DNA of 64,000 bases from Lachnospiraceae bacterium (GTDB lineage Bacteria > Bacillota > Clostridia > Lachnospirales > Lachnospiraceae), in NCBI GenBank assembly GCA_910576125.1, contig CAJTHM010000004.1, forward strand, positions 186,001-250,000. Direction: 5' to 3'. The position numbers and the translations under genes were made by a program. Every line of letters starts with the position of its first letter. The first letter of the stretch is position 1. The notes below the pieces were generated by a model that was not told where the DNA came from, made no database searches, and saw only the letters and a program-made list of their open reading frames with translations. This document shows, piece by piece, positions 33,917 through 43,071 of this stretch.

Positions 33917-36254
33917 GAACCTGTTCAAGCAGGATAAGGAGAAATTTGTCGTGCCGAAATCGGTGCAGGCGGTCATCCCCATCAAGACCATCTGGGAGGA
34001 CGGCATTTTCCTCGTGGGCAGGAACAAGTACGCAAAGACATTCAAGTTTGAGGACATCAACTATGCCGTGGCGAGCCGTGAGGACAAGGAAGCCATGTTC
34101 CTTGAATACTCGGAGCTGCTCAATTCCCTCGACAGTGGGGCGACCACGAAAATCACCATCAACAACCGCCGCTTGAACAAGGCGGATTTTGAGCAGACCA
34201 TCTTAATCCCGATGGCAATGAGGGACGGTAAAGCCATCGATGACGGCTTGGATAAGTACCGCAAGGAGTACAACAGGATGCTGCTCGACAAGGCGACAGG
34301 GGCAAATTCCATCGTGCAGGATAAGTATGTGACCGTATCCGTGTGCAAAAAGAATATCGAAGAAGCCCGCAACTATTTTGCCCGTGTGGGTGCTGACCTT
34401 ATCGCCCACTTTTCACGGCTCGGCTCGAAATGTACAGAGCTGGATGCGGAAGAAAAGCTCCGCATCTTCCACGACTTCTACCGCACGGGCGAGGAAACGG
34501 CGTTCCGCTTCGACCTCTCCCAGACCATGCGGAAAGGTCACGACTTCAAGGACTTTATCTGCCCCGATACCTTTGAGTTTGAAAAGGATTATTTCAAGAT
34601 TGGCGACAGGTACGGGCGTGTGATATTCCTGCGGGAGTATGCGGCATATATCAAGGACAGCATGGTGGCGGAGCTTTGTGAGCTTAACCGTAACATGATG
34701 CTCTCCGTGGATGTCGTCCCCGTCCCTACGGACGAAGCCGTGCGGGAGGTGGAAAACCGCCTGCTCGGTGTGGAAACCAACATCACCAACTGGCAGAGGA
34801 AACAGAACCAGAACAACAATTTTTCCGCCGTCATCCCCTATGACTTGGAGCAACAGCGAAAGGAAAGCAAGGAATTTCTGGACGATTTGACGACCCGTGA
34901 CCAGAGGATGATGTTTGCCGTCCTTACGATGGTGCATACGGCGGAGAGCAAGGAGCAGCTCGACAACGACACGGAAGCCCTGCTCACCACGGCGAGGAAG
35001 CACCTCTGCCAGTTCGCCGTGCTGAAATTTCAGCAGATGGACGGGCTTAATACAGCTCTGCCGTTCGGCGTAAGGAAGATTGACGCTTTCCGCACCCTCA
35101 CCACGGAGAGCCTTGCCGTGTTCATCCCGTTCCGTGTGCAGGAAATCTACCATGAGAACGGCGTTTATTACGGGCAGAATGTTATCTCCAAGAACATGAT
35201 AATCGCCAACCGCCGCCATTTGCTGAACGGCAATTCCTTTATCCTCGGCGTGTCTGGTGCAGGCAAGTCGTTCACGGCAAAGGAGGAAATGACGAACATC
35301 ATCCTCACCGACCCCAACGCCGATGTGATTATCATAGACCCAGAGCGGGAATATTCGCCCCTTGTGAAAGCCATGCAGGGCGAGGTCATCCACATTTCAG
35401 CGACCAGCGACAACCATATCAACGCTATGGATATGAACTCTGATTACGGAGATGGGGCAAACCCCGTCATCCTCAAATCAGAGTTTATTTTATCCCTCTG
35501 CGAGCAGCTCATCGGCGGGGCAAGCCTTGGGGCAAAGCAGAAATCCATCATAGACCGCTGCACGGCGAGTGTGTACCGCCACTATCAGCAGGGCAACTAT
35601 ATGGGAGTGCCGCCCACCTTGCAGGACTTCCGTGAGGAGCTGCTGAAACAGAACGAGCCAGAAGCACAGGAAATCGCTCTTGCCATCGAGCTTTTCACAG
35701 ACGGCAGCTTGAATACCTTTGCCAAGCATACAAATGTGGATACTAAGAGCCGCCTTATCTGCTATGACATTCTGGATTTAGGCAAGCAGTTACAGCCCAT
35801 CGGGATGCTCGTGGTGCTTGACAGCATCCTAAACCGCATCACCCAGAACAGGGCGAAAGGCAGGAACACCTTTATCTTTATTGATGAAATTTACCTGCTC
35901 TTTCAGCATGAGTATTCCGCAAACTTCCTCTTTACCCTCTGGAAGCGTGTGCGTAAGTACGGGGCGTACTGTACGGGCATCACCCAGAATGTAGACGACC
36001 TTTTACAGAGCCATACGGCGAGGACGATGCTTGCCAACAGCGAATTTATCATCATGCTCAACCAAGCGTCTACGGATAGGATTGAGCTTGCCAAGCTCCT
36101 TAACATCTCCGACTTGCAGATGAGCTATATCACCAATGTAGGGGCAGGACAGGGGCTTTTGAAAGTGGGCAGCTCCCTCGTGCCGTTTGTCAACAAGTTC
36201 CCCCGCAATACGGAGCTGTATAAGCTGATGACAACGAAATTCGGGGAGGTCTAA
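33900..36254 (+). CDS. virB4: VirB4-like conjugation ATPase
   Basis: A 784-aa cytoplasmic/peripheral ATPase driving channel assembly and substrate transfer. TAAGGAGG precedes ATG 33900. The N-terminal ~400 residues are the family-specific domain; Walker A is FILGVSGAGKSFTAKEEM (~450), Walker B TFIFIDEIYLLFQ (~660), and TGITQNVDDLLQSHTARTML is the conserved sensor segment. Length and motifs are complete. It forms the core of the secretion system with PrgI and VirB6-like proteins, and is followed 6-12 nt later by the DNA methyltransferase gene. Confidence 0.95.
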   Translation: MLKTLKNLFKQDKEKFVVPKSVQAVIPIKTIWEDGIFLVGRNKYAKTFKFEDINYAVASREDKEAMFLEYSELLNSLDSGATTKITINNRRLNKADFEQTILIPMAMRDGKAIDDGLDKYRKEYNRMLLDKATGANSIVQDKYVTVSVCKKNIEEARNYFARVGADLIAHFSRLGSKCTELDAEEKLRIFHDFYRTGEETAFRFDLSQTMRKGHDFKDFICPDTFEFEKDYFKIGDRYGRVIFLREYAAYIKDSMVAELCELNRNMMLSVDVVPVPTDEAVREVENRLLGVETNITNWQRKQNQNNNFSAVIPYDLEQQRKESKEFLDDLTTRDQRMMFAVLTMVHTAESKEQLDNDTEALLTTARKHLCQFAVLKFQQMDGLNTALPFGVRKIDAFRTLTTESLAVFIPFRVQEIYHENGVYYGQNVISKNMIIANRRHLLNGNSFILGVSGAGKSFTAKEEMTNIILTDPNADVIIIDPEREYSPLVKAMQGEVIHISATSDNHINAMDMNSDYGDGANPVILKSEFILSLCEQLIGGASLGAKQKSIIDRCTASVYRHYQQGNYMGVPPTLQDFREELLKQNEPEAQEIALAIELFTDGSLNTFAKHTNVDTKSRLICYDILDLGKQLQPIGMLVVLDSILNRITQNRAKGRNTFIFIDEIYLLFQHEYSANFLFTLWKRVRKYGAYCTGITQNVDDLLQSHTARTMLANSEFIIMLNQASTDRIELAKLLNISDLQMSYITNVGAGQGLLKVGSSLVPFVNKFPRNTELYKLMTTKFGEV

Positions 36255-36266
36255 AGGGGAGTGATT

Positions 36267-37061
36267 TTGGAGAGAAACCGTATTTACCCGATGGACTGCG
36301 TGGAGGTGTTAAAGGAGCTGCCCTCGGAGAGCGTGGATTTAGTCATTGCCGACCCGCCCTACTACCGCATGAAAGGGGAATTTGACTTTGTGTTCCAGTC
36401 CGTGCCGCAGTATCTGGCGTGGTGCATGGAGTGGGTGCGGGAATGCCACCGCATCCTAAAACCTACGGGAGCGTTCTACTGTTGGGGGAGCAGCCAGATG
36501 ATAGATAAGCTCTCCGTGGAGGTACTGGATAAGTTCGACTGGATAAGGCGGAATCTGATTGTCTGGAATTACAGGACGGGGCGACCTGCCAAAGCCGCCT
36601 ACCGTGATGAAGCCGACTTCTTGTGGTTTTACAGCAAGCCCCTGCATGAAATCAATGTAGATGCCGTCCGCATCCCCTACGACAAGGGCGGCGAAAAGGA
36701 CAAGCGGAAGAACCCCAAGGGGAAGTCCTGCGGCAATGTCTGGGAGGTGCCGAGGGTGATGCCAAACTATAAGGAAGCCACCAGTCACCCCACCCAGAAG
36801 CCAGAGAAGCTGGCGGAGCGGATGATACGGGCAAGCAGCGATGCAGGCGGCTTGGTGGTCATCCCCTTTGCAGGCTCTGGGAGCGAAATCGTCCAGTGCA
36901 TTAAGAACGGGCGGGATTTTATCGCCGCCGAGACCAATATCTCCTATGTGGAGGACATCATCCTGCCACGGCTGAAAAAGGAAACAGAGACAGATTTTTT
37001 GTATCGGAGCAACGAAAACACCCTGCGGGCATCCCTTGATGCCCCAAAAGCAGGGCTTTAG
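36267..37061 (+). CDS. DNA methyltransferase (beta-type, N4/N6)
   Basis: A 264-aa enzyme transferring methyl from SAM to adenine N6 or cytosine N4. TTG 36267 fits AAAGGGGA better than GTG 36261. Motif order is catalytic DLVIADPPYYRMK (~27) first and the SAM box VVIPFAGSGSEIVQCI near the end, which is the beta class. HPTQKPEKLAERMIR precedes the SAM box as usual. No restriction enzyme is adjacent, so it is an orphan enzyme that may protect transferred DNA from host restriction. It lies in the transfer operon between VirB4 and the DUF6075-like gene. Confidence 0.9.
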   Translation: MERNRIYPMDCVEVLKELPSESVDLVIADPPYYRMKGEFDFVFQSVPQYLAWCMEWVRECHRILKPTGAFYCWGSSQMIDKLSVEVLDKFDWIRRNLIVWNYRTGRPAKAAYRDEADFLWFYSKPLHEINVDAVRIPYDKGGEKDKRKNPKGKSCGNVWEVPRVMPNYKEATSHPTQKPEKLAERMIRASSDAGGLVVIPFAGSGSEIVQCIKNGRDFIAAETNISYVEDIILPRLKKETETDFLYRSNENTLRASLDAPKAGL

Positions 37062-37075
37062 GAAAGGAGGATTTT

Positions 37076-37480
37076 ATGGCGGATATAAGGTTTCGCAACA
37101 CGGCTCACCGTGATTTCTTTCTGGAGAACATGATGAAATGCAGGGTGAACGACTGCTACCACAGGGCATTCTTCTATGTGATGGGGATTGCGGAGGAAAC
37201 GAGGAAGAACATCAGCACCATGTTCGATTTCAAGACGGACTGCATCGTGCCAGAGGGGATGCACAGCGGATGGCAGACAAGCGGCACGGTCAAGGTCTGC
37301 CACCTTGCTTTTAACCTCTGGAACGGCTACGCAGAGGACGGGCGTGAGAGGTATTCCACGCCAGAGGAATTATTCTGCTGCGAGTTCGCCCCCTACTTCA
37401 TGGAGGGCATCAAGGTGAGGTATCCCGAATATTGCAGGGATTTACCTGCCCCTAAGCAGCACACCGACCACGCAAGGTAA
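37076..37480 (+). CDS. DUF6075-like conjugative-element protein
   Basis: A 134-aa protein with AAAGGAGG before ATG 37076: NTAHRDFFLENMMKCRVNDC, YHRAFFYVMGIAEETRKN, HSGWQTSGTVKVCHLAFNLW, then ELFCCEFAPYFMEGIKVRYP. It is paralogous with the 172-aa product of 730-1248 and similar in all blocks. The function is unknown; two conserved Cys and several invariant aromatics suggest a compact fold. It lies between the methyltransferase and the sortase genes. Confidence 0.7.
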   Translation: MADIRFRNTAHRDFFLENMMKCRVNDCYHRAFFYVMGIAEETRKNISTMFDFKTDCIVPEGMHSGWQTSGTVKVCHLAFNLWNGYAEDGRERYSTPEELFCCEFAPYFMEGIKVRYPEYCRDLPAPKQHTDHAR

Positions 37481-37533
37481 ACCAACCTAAATCTAAACCA
37501 AGCAAAGACAAGTAGAAAGGAAAAGAAAAGCCT

Positions 37534-38319
37534 ATGAAAGAATATCTGAAAAAGTACCAGTCTGTTATATGCATCGTTGCCGCCGTCTGCCTTTTAGGTG
37601 CGGCGGCTTTCTGTATCTTCCGTATCTCCCACCACGATGCACAGGTGGACGAGCAGGCGGAGAACTTCCAGCAGCTTGCCCAGATAGTGGAGCAGGCTCC
37701 CGAATCCGAGCCGGTTCCCACGGAGGAACCCGTGAGCGAGGGCGATGACGTTCTGGCAAAATACAATGAGCTGTTTTTGCAGAACGAAGACTTGATAGGG
37801 TGGATTGCCATTGACGGTACGACCATCAACTACCCCGTCATGCAGAGCAGGAACAATCCCAACTTCTACCTCAAGCGCAACTTTGAAAAGGAGTACAGCG
37901 ACTTGGGTACGCCCTATGTGCAGGAGGACTGCGACATCGCCGCAAGCGACAATCTGGTTATCTACGGACACCACATCAAGGGCGGCAAAATGTTCGGTGC
38001 TTTAGAGAGCTACAAGGAAAAGGACTTTTACGAGGGACACAAGACTATCCAGTTCGACACCCTCACGGAGCAGGGCGAATATGAAATCATCGCCGTATTC
38101 AAGACCGTGGCGTACAGTGCGGAGGGCTACCGCTACTATGATTTTGTCAATGCAGAGAACGAGGACGAGTTCAACGCCTATGTGGGGAAATGCAAGGAGC
38201 TTGCCCTCTATGATACGGGCGTGACCGCCGAGTACGGCGACAGGCTCATCACCCTCTCCACCTGCGAATACTCCGCCCAGAACGGCAGGCTTGTGGTGGT
38301 GGCGAAAAGGGTGGACTGA
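37534..38319 (+). CDS. srtB: Class B sortase
   Basis: A 261-aa membrane-anchored transpeptidase. N-terminal helix VICIVAAVCLLGAAAFCIFR is followed by the catalytic domain: IGWIAIDGTTINYPVMQSRN, the catalytic His in VIYGHHIKGGKMF (~145), catalytic Cys in ITLSTCEYSAQNGRL (~242) and the Arg in RLVVVAKR. The ALESYKEKDFYEGHKTIQFD insert is typical of class B. It is likely to anchor the ICE adhesin (TPKTG signal at ~1340) to the cell wall or join it covalently, supported by co-occurrence on one element. Confidence 0.93.
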   Translation: MKEYLKKYQSVICIVAAVCLLGAAAFCIFRISHHDAQVDEQAENFQQLAQIVEQAPESEPVPTEEPVSEGDDVLAKYNELFLQNEDLIGWIAIDGTTINYPVMQSRNNPNFYLKRNFEKEYSDLGTPYVQEDCDIAASDNLVIYGHHIKGGKMFGALESYKEKDFYEGHKTIQFDTLTEQGEYEIIAVFKTVAYSAEGYRYYDFVNAENEDEFNAYVGKCKELALYDTGVTAEYGDRLITLSTCEYSAQNGRLVVVAKRVD

Positions 38320-38372
38320 TTTGACCGCCAAATCCCAGAGGGTACGGCGTATCTTCGGAAAGGAGGCTCCCT

Positions 38373-40211
38373 ATGGCGAAGATTAAGACCAGAGATGCGG
38401 TCAAAGGCACCATCAAGGCTATCGACAAGGCGGCTGTCGCTTCGGAGCGCATGAAAGCCGCCTATGCCAAGACCAAGGAAAAGGCGGAGCAGGGATATTA
38501 TGCGGAGGAAAGCTCTGCCACCGAGTACGCCGCCGACAAGGTTTCCCATGCTTCGGAACGGATTGCAGGCGAGGGCGTACACCAATTTAACAAGCAGGGG
38601 CAGAAATCCGTCCAGACCACCAAGGAGAACATCATCAAGGCAAAGGACAAGGTGGAGGACTTTAAGGAAAAAAGGGCGGTAAAAACCGCAGAGAAACAGA
38701 AAGCACAGGCTGCTGCAGAACGGAACGGCTCACAGCCCCATCACGGGGCGGCGAGCCGTTCCCCTGCCCCCGATACCCCTGCAAACGCAGGCGAGAAAGC
38801 AAAGAGCCGTTTTATCAAGACAAGACAGCAGGGAAAGCAGACCATCAAAACCACCGCCCGAAATGCTGAAAAAGCGGTAAAATCCACTGCCCAAAGCACG
38901 GTAAAAACGAAAGAAGCCACCAGAGCCGCCGCCAAGGGTACGGTCAAAACTGCGGAGAAAGGCATCAAGACCGCCCAGACCACCTCTAAGGCGGCGATTA
39001 AGACCACGGAGCAGACCGCCAAGGCAGCGAAAGCGGCAGCAAAGACTTCTGTAAAGACAGCCCAGAAAGCGGCACAGGCAGCGAAAGCCACCGCCAAGGT
39101 GACAGCCCACGCCATAAAGTTGGCGGTCAAAGCCACCCTTGCGGCAATCAAGGCGATTATCGCAGGCACAAAGGCTCTGATAGCGGCAATCATGGCGGGC
39201 GGGTGGATTGCCGTTGCCGTGATACTCATTATCTGCCTTATCGGGCTGCTTGTCGGCTCGGTGTTCGGCATCTTCTTTTCGGGCGAGGACTCTGGCAACG
39301 GGATGACCATGCAGACCGTAGTCCGTGAAATCAACGCCGACTACGATAGCCGCCTTGACGAAATCATCAACGGCACATCCCACGATGTACTGGAGATGTC
39401 GGGAAGCCGTGCGGTCTGGAAAGAGGTGCTTGCAGTGTACTCCGTCAAGACCACCACCGACCCAGACAACCCGCAGGAAGTCGCTACGATGGACGACAAC
39501 AAGAAGCAGCTCCTAAAGGACATCTTCTGGGAGATGAATGAAATCAGCTCCCGCACCGAGAGCAAGACCGAAACCCAGATAACCGAGAGCGATGACGGTC
39601 ACGGAAACATCGTGGAAACGGAAACCACCGTTACCCAGACCTACCTCTATATCACCGTGAGCCACAAGACCGCCGAGGAAATGGCGGACAAATACGGCTT
39701 CAACGAGGAACAGCGGCAGCAGCTATCGGAATTACTTGCCGAGGAAAACAATTCCCTCTGGTCTGCGGTGCTTTACGGCATCACCATCGGGGACGGCGAA
39801 ATCGTCACCGTGGCTCTGTCGCAGGTAGGTAACGCAGGCGGCGAGCCGTACTGGAGTTGGTACGGTTTTGACGGGCGTGTGGAATGGTGTGCCTGCTTCG
39901 TTTCGTGGTGTGCCGACCAGTGTGGCTATATCGACAGCGGCGTTATCCCCAAGTTTGCAGGCTGCGTCAACGGCTCTCAGTGGTTTAAGGACAGAGGGCA
40001 ATGGCAGGACGGCAGCTTTACGCCAGAGGCAGGACAAATCATCTTCTTTGACTGGGAGGGGGACGGGGAAACCGACCATGTAGGCATCGTGGAACGGTGC
40101 GAGAACGGCGTTGTCTACACCGTGGAGGGCAACTCTGGAGATGCGTGCAGGCAGCGGAGCTACCCTGTCGGGAGCAGCTCCATCTACGGCTACGGCATCC
40201 CTGCCTATTGA
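38373..40211 (+). CDS. CHAP-domain cell-wall hydrolase with H1-like linker
   Basis: A 612-aa VirB1-like protein with GAAAGGAGG before ATG 38373. Residues ~1-265 are a low-complexity Lys/Ala/Thr-rich helical stretch, reminiscent of histone H1-like tails (KTTARNAEKAVKSTAQSTVK, KTAQKAAQAAKATAKV). A transmembrane helix follows at ~275-305 (GGWIAVAVILIICLIGLLVG). The external C-terminal ~130 residues are a CHAP amidase/endopeptidase: Cys in EWCACFVSW, His in TDHVGIVERC and Asn in VEGNSGDAC. It locally opens peptidoglycan for the secretion channel. It is the last gene of the transfer operon. Confidence 0.9.
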   Translation: MAKIKTRDAVKGTIKAIDKAAVASERMKAAYAKTKEKAEQGYYAEESSATEYAADKVSHASERIAGEGVHQFNKQGQKSVQTTKENIIKAKDKVEDFKEKRAVKTAEKQKAQAAAERNGSQPHHGAASRSPAPDTPANAGEKAKSRFIKTRQQGKQTIKTTARNAEKAVKSTAQSTVKTKEATRAAAKGTVKTAEKGIKTAQTTSKAAIKTTEQTAKAAKAAAKTSVKTAQKAAQAAKATAKVTAHAIKLAVKATLAAIKAIIAGTKALIAAIMAGGWIAVAVILIICLIGLLVGSVFGIFFSGEDSGNGMTMQTVVREINADYDSRLDEIINGTSHDVLEMSGSRAVWKEVLAVYSVKTTTDPDNPQEVATMDDNKKQLLKDIFWEMNEISSRTESKTETQITESDDGHGNIVETETTVTQTYLYITVSHKTAEEMADKYGFNEEQRQQLSELLAEENNSLWSAVLYGITIGDGEIVTVALSQVGNAGGEPYWSWYGFDGRVEWCACFVSWCADQCGYIDSGVIPKFAGCVNGSQWFKDRGQWQDGSFTPEAGQIIFFDWEGDGETDHVGIVERCENGVVYTVEGNSGDACRQRSYPVGSSSIYGYGIPAY

Positions 40212-40240
40212 TGGAAAACGGGCGAAAGAAAAACCAGAGG

Positions 40241-40597
40241 TCAATCCTCTGGCTGCTCTTTTGCCTTACATATCCCCTGCGCCGTCCCCGCTATGATAGT
40301 CAGTTCTGAATCATCGAACGTATCAAAGAGTGCGTCCAACTGTCGGCGCAGCGTGGTCTTCCCTGTCGGGAGGTCTGGGTGTATGTACTGGTCTACGGAT
40401 ATGTGGAACATGGTCACAAGCTGAATGAATAAGGGAAAGCTCGGATTCTGCCCCTCTTTCTCCACAGCCTGCAAATGCCTTGCCGAGATGCCAAGCTTCT
40501 CGGCTAATTCCTCTCTGGTAATCCGCTGTTTCTCACGGGCATCCATAATCGCCTGCCCCAACTCCATAAAGTCAAAGTTTCCTGCGGCTTCGCTCAT
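40241..40597 (-). CDS. XRE-family helix-turn-helix regulator
   Basis: A 118-aa repressor-like protein read on the minus strand. ATG 40597 is behind GGTGGTGAGG. It has an N-terminal HTH (ELGQAIMDAREKQRITREEL, AEKLGISARHLQAVEKEGQN) and a C-terminal cap domain (PLFIQLVTMFHISVDQYIHP). It is homologous to the frameshifted XRE gene at 59180. It lies between the transfer operon and the two-component system, transcribed opposite to both, consistent with a regulator of the neighbouring genes or of transfer; targets are not identifiable. Confidence 0.85.
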   Translation of the reverse strand: MSEAAGNFDFMELGQAIMDAREKQRITREELAEKLGISARHLQAVEKEGQNPSFPLFIQLVTMFHISVDQYIHPDLPTGKTTLRRQLDALFDTFDDSELTIIAGTAQGICKAKEQPED

Positions 40598-40735
40598 TTT
40601 CCTCACCACCTGTACGGATAGATTTTGTCCTCTTATATTGTACTGAAATGGGAGTTCCACTTAAACGATGTGAAATCTCTTTGTTTAGGAGATTTAATCT
40701 CTATCATCAGGGGATGAAAGTTCATATTTGCACAG

Positions 40736-40764
40736 TTGATTGCCGAAATAAAGATAATTATAAT
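40736..40764 (+). promoter_or_regulatory. Promoter of the response-regulator operon
   Basis: TTGATT, a 17-bp spacer and TATAAT, 95 nt before GTG 40859. A GGAGCT/AGCTCC hairpin (40772-40789) lies in the leader. Confidence 0.65.
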
Positions 40765-40858
40765 AGGTGCAGGAGCTTGAATCAGCTCCCCGAAAAAATG
40801 CAAAAAATTCATACTCCATACACATGGAGATGCTAAGATAAAGTTGGAGGTGGTCTTT

Positions 40859-41524
40859 GTGGCAAAGATATTGATTGTGGAAGATAATGTTGATACAAAC
40901 GAAGCTCTTTCCGAATATCTGCAAGAGGCAGGTCACGAAATTATATCAGCGTATGACGGAACAGAGGCTTTGGAGATTTTCTCACAGAACAAGATAGATT
41001 TAATCGTCCTTGATATTATGCTGCCCACAATGTCGGGGCTTGCGGTATTAAATGCGGTACGAAAGACAAGCCAGATACCAGTCATCATGCTTACGGCATT
41101 AGAGGACGAATATACGCAGGTATCAAGCTTTGATTGTTTGGCAGACGATTATATGACAAAACCGTTTTCAATGGTGGTGCTTGGAAAACGCATCACCGCC
41201 CTGCTGCGTCGGGCAGGCGTAAAGGATGAGCCGAATATCTGGAAGTATGGCGAGTTGACCGTGGACTTTTCTGGATACTCCGCCTGCAACCAGAACGGAA
41301 AAATTGATATAACCCCCAAAGAAATCGAATTGCTAAAGCTGTTACTCGACCATAAAGGACTGGTGCTGTCACGGTCACAGATATTAAATGCAGTCTGGGG
41401 AGACGATTCTTATGTGATAGACCGTATTGTTGACAGCTACATCAGAAACCTGCGAAAAAAACTGGGACTTGATTGCATTGTCACGGTGAAAGGGATTGGA
41501 TACAAATTGGAGGTGGGTGTATGA
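40859..41524 (+). CDS. OmpR-type response regulator
   Basis: A 221-aa protein starting at GTG 40859 behind TTGGAGGTGG. The receiver domain contains ILIVEDNVDTNEAL, phosphoacceptor Asp in IDLIVLDIMLPTMSG (~52), Thr in VIMLTAL and the Lys in YMTKPFSM. The C-terminal winged helix is ITPKEIELLKLLLDHKGLVL with LRKKLGLDCIVTVKGIGYKL. It pairs with the sensor at 41521, whose ATG overlaps its stop. It most likely controls the downstream FtsX-type exporter. Confidence 0.93.
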   Translation: MAKILIVEDNVDTNEALSEYLQEAGHEIISAYDGTEALEIFSQNKIDLIVLDIMLPTMSGLAVLNAVRKTSQIPVIMLTALEDEYTQVSSFDCLADDYMTKPFSMVVLGKRITALLRRAGVKDEPNIWKYGELTVDFSGYSACNQNGKIDITPKEIELLKLLLDHKGLVLSRSQILNAVWGDDSYVIDRIVDSYIRNLRKKLGLDCIVTVKGIGYKLEVGV

Positions 41525-42936
41525 GAAAGCTGAAACTTTTTCCGAAAACCTTTTTATATACATTTAGTCTGATGATTGTAATTGTGGCAGTCTCCCATCT
41601 GCTCATTTATAGTCTGCTTCCAGTGGTATATAATTTCCGTCAGCGGAACGAATTGGAAAACGATGTAGCCAGCTTGTGTGAAAAAATGGCGAATACTCCA
41701 GATGCAGAAAGACTTCCATTAGTGACAGAATTTGCAGGGAAATGGTGGGCTGATGTTTCAGTATGCTATGACGGCTATACCTATGAAATGAATTTACTGA
41801 ATGCAGGTGAATCAGAGCTTTTGAATTTTTCTAACACTACGGAAGTGGTGAACATCATTGCGGAAGAAACAGATGGAAAAATAAAAATATCACTGTCCCA
41901 GAATCCAAAAGGCGGTACAGATTTCTTTTATGTGGAAAGAATATTGCCGAATGAAAATGGATATGTAAAAGCCACGGTATCAAGACAGCAGATTGAAGAT
42001 GCTGTCAGTACAGTCATTGTCATTTTACCCATTACTGCCTTTTTATGTACGCTTATTTCAATATTGTCCGCCCTGGCATATTCCCATATGCTCACAAAGC
42101 CAATCAAACAGATTTCAAGCGCAACAAAGCAGATGCAGGAATTGACATCGGACGTTCATTGTGAAATCCATACCCATGATGAAATTGAAGCATTGGCAGA
42201 TAATGTAAACAACCTATATGATAATCTGCTAAAGACCATTCATGACTTGGAGCAGGAAATTCACAAAGTAGAAGAAATGGAAGTACAAAAAACAAACTTG
42301 CTTCGCTCTGCTTCCCATGAATTAAAAACGCCCGTTACAGCCGTAAATGTCATGTTAGAAAATATGATTCTAAATGTAGGGAAATACAAAGACCATAGCG
42401 TGTACTTGCCAAAGTGCAAAGTTTTGATGGAGCAACTGGCGGCAATGATTCGGGAAATTCTGGACGTATCAAAGTTTGAAAAACCGCAGGACGGAGAAGA
42501 TGAAGAAATCGACTTATCTGAACTGATTCCACAGGTCATTCCACCCTATGCGATTATTGCCAAGTCGAAAGGGATTTGCATAGAAACGGATACTTACGAA
42601 AAACTTTCGATATGCTATCCTCTCCCTATGATAAAAAAAGTAATCTCTAACCTACTGGCTAACGCCGTCTCTTATACCCCCAAGGGAGGCAGCATAAAAA
42701 TTTATATAGAGAATCAAAATCTGATTTTCGAGAACGAATGTGTCCCGATTCCCCAGAAATATCTAACCCACATCTTTGAACCGTTCTACCGTCCAGAGTA
42801 CGGAAGCTGCCCAGATACGGACGGTAACGGATTGGGCTTATATATTGTTGACACAATCCTAAAAACCTTGCAGATTCCTTACACGTTTGCAGCCATAGAG
42901 GATAACAGTGGAATGCGTTTCACAATAGAATTTTAG
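41521..42936 (+). CDS. Sensor histidine kinase
   Basis: A 471-aa membrane sensor beginning at ATG 41521 (ATGA overlap). The two transmembrane helices are LYTFSLMIVIVAVSHLLIYS and VIVILPITAFLCTLISILSA, flanking an extracytoplasmic region of ~120 residues. HAMP-like residues follow, then the phosphoacceptor LLRSASHELKTPVTAVNVML, N-box LLANAVSYTPKGGS and G-box DGNGLGLYIVDTILKTL. The larger extracytoplasmic domain differs from the intramembrane sensors of BceS type, so it may bind a ligand directly. It precedes the permease genes and shares their terminator-separated region. Confidence 0.93.
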   Translation: MRKLKLFPKTFLYTFSLMIVIVAVSHLLIYSLLPVVYNFRQRNELENDVASLCEKMANTPDAERLPLVTEFAGKWWADVSVCYDGYTYEMNLLNAGESELLNFSNTTEVVNIIAEETDGKIKISLSQNPKGGTDFFYVERILPNENGYVKATVSRQQIEDAVSTVIVILPITAFLCTLISILSALAYSHMLTKPIKQISSATKQMQELTSDVHCEIHTHDEIEALADNVNNLYDNLLKTIHDLEQEIHKVEEMEVQKTNLLRSASHELKTPVTAVNVMLENMILNVGKYKDHSVYLPKCKVLMEQLAAMIREILDVSKFEKPQDGEDEEIDLSELIPQVIPPYAIIAKSKGICIETDTYEKLSICYPLPMIKKVISNLLANAVSYTPKGGSIKIYIENQNLIFENECVPIPQKYLTHIFEPFYRPEYGSCPDTDGNGLGLYIVDTILKTLQIPYTFAAIEDNSGMRFTIEF

Positions 42937-42946
42937 ATAGCTTGAA

Positions 42947-42979
42947 AGCTGCCTGCACAGAAAGCAGGCAGCTTTTTTT
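42947..42979 (+). terminator. Strong intrinsic terminator
   Basis: AGCTGCCTGC pairs perfectly with GCAGGCAGCT across a 7-nt loop, followed by seven T. It separates the regulatory pair from the exporter genes, which therefore need their own promoter in 42980-43071. Confidence 0.9.
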
Positions 42980-43071
42980 CTGCAATTTCATACGCCATTC
43001 ATATTAGAATGATACCCCAATCACATGAGGGGGATAGAATCTATGGGTATCAAGCGAAAGGAGGAACAGTT

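Noticed and set aside
38500..39150. Tandem DNA repeat array in the CHAP protein gene
   Set aside because: The repetition is at protein level (Lys/Ala/Thr) with varied codons; there is no exact DNA repeat unit.
42980..43071. Promoter for the FtsX exporter genes
   Set aside because: The gap must contain one after the strong terminator, but I found no convincing -35/-10 pair, so none is listed.
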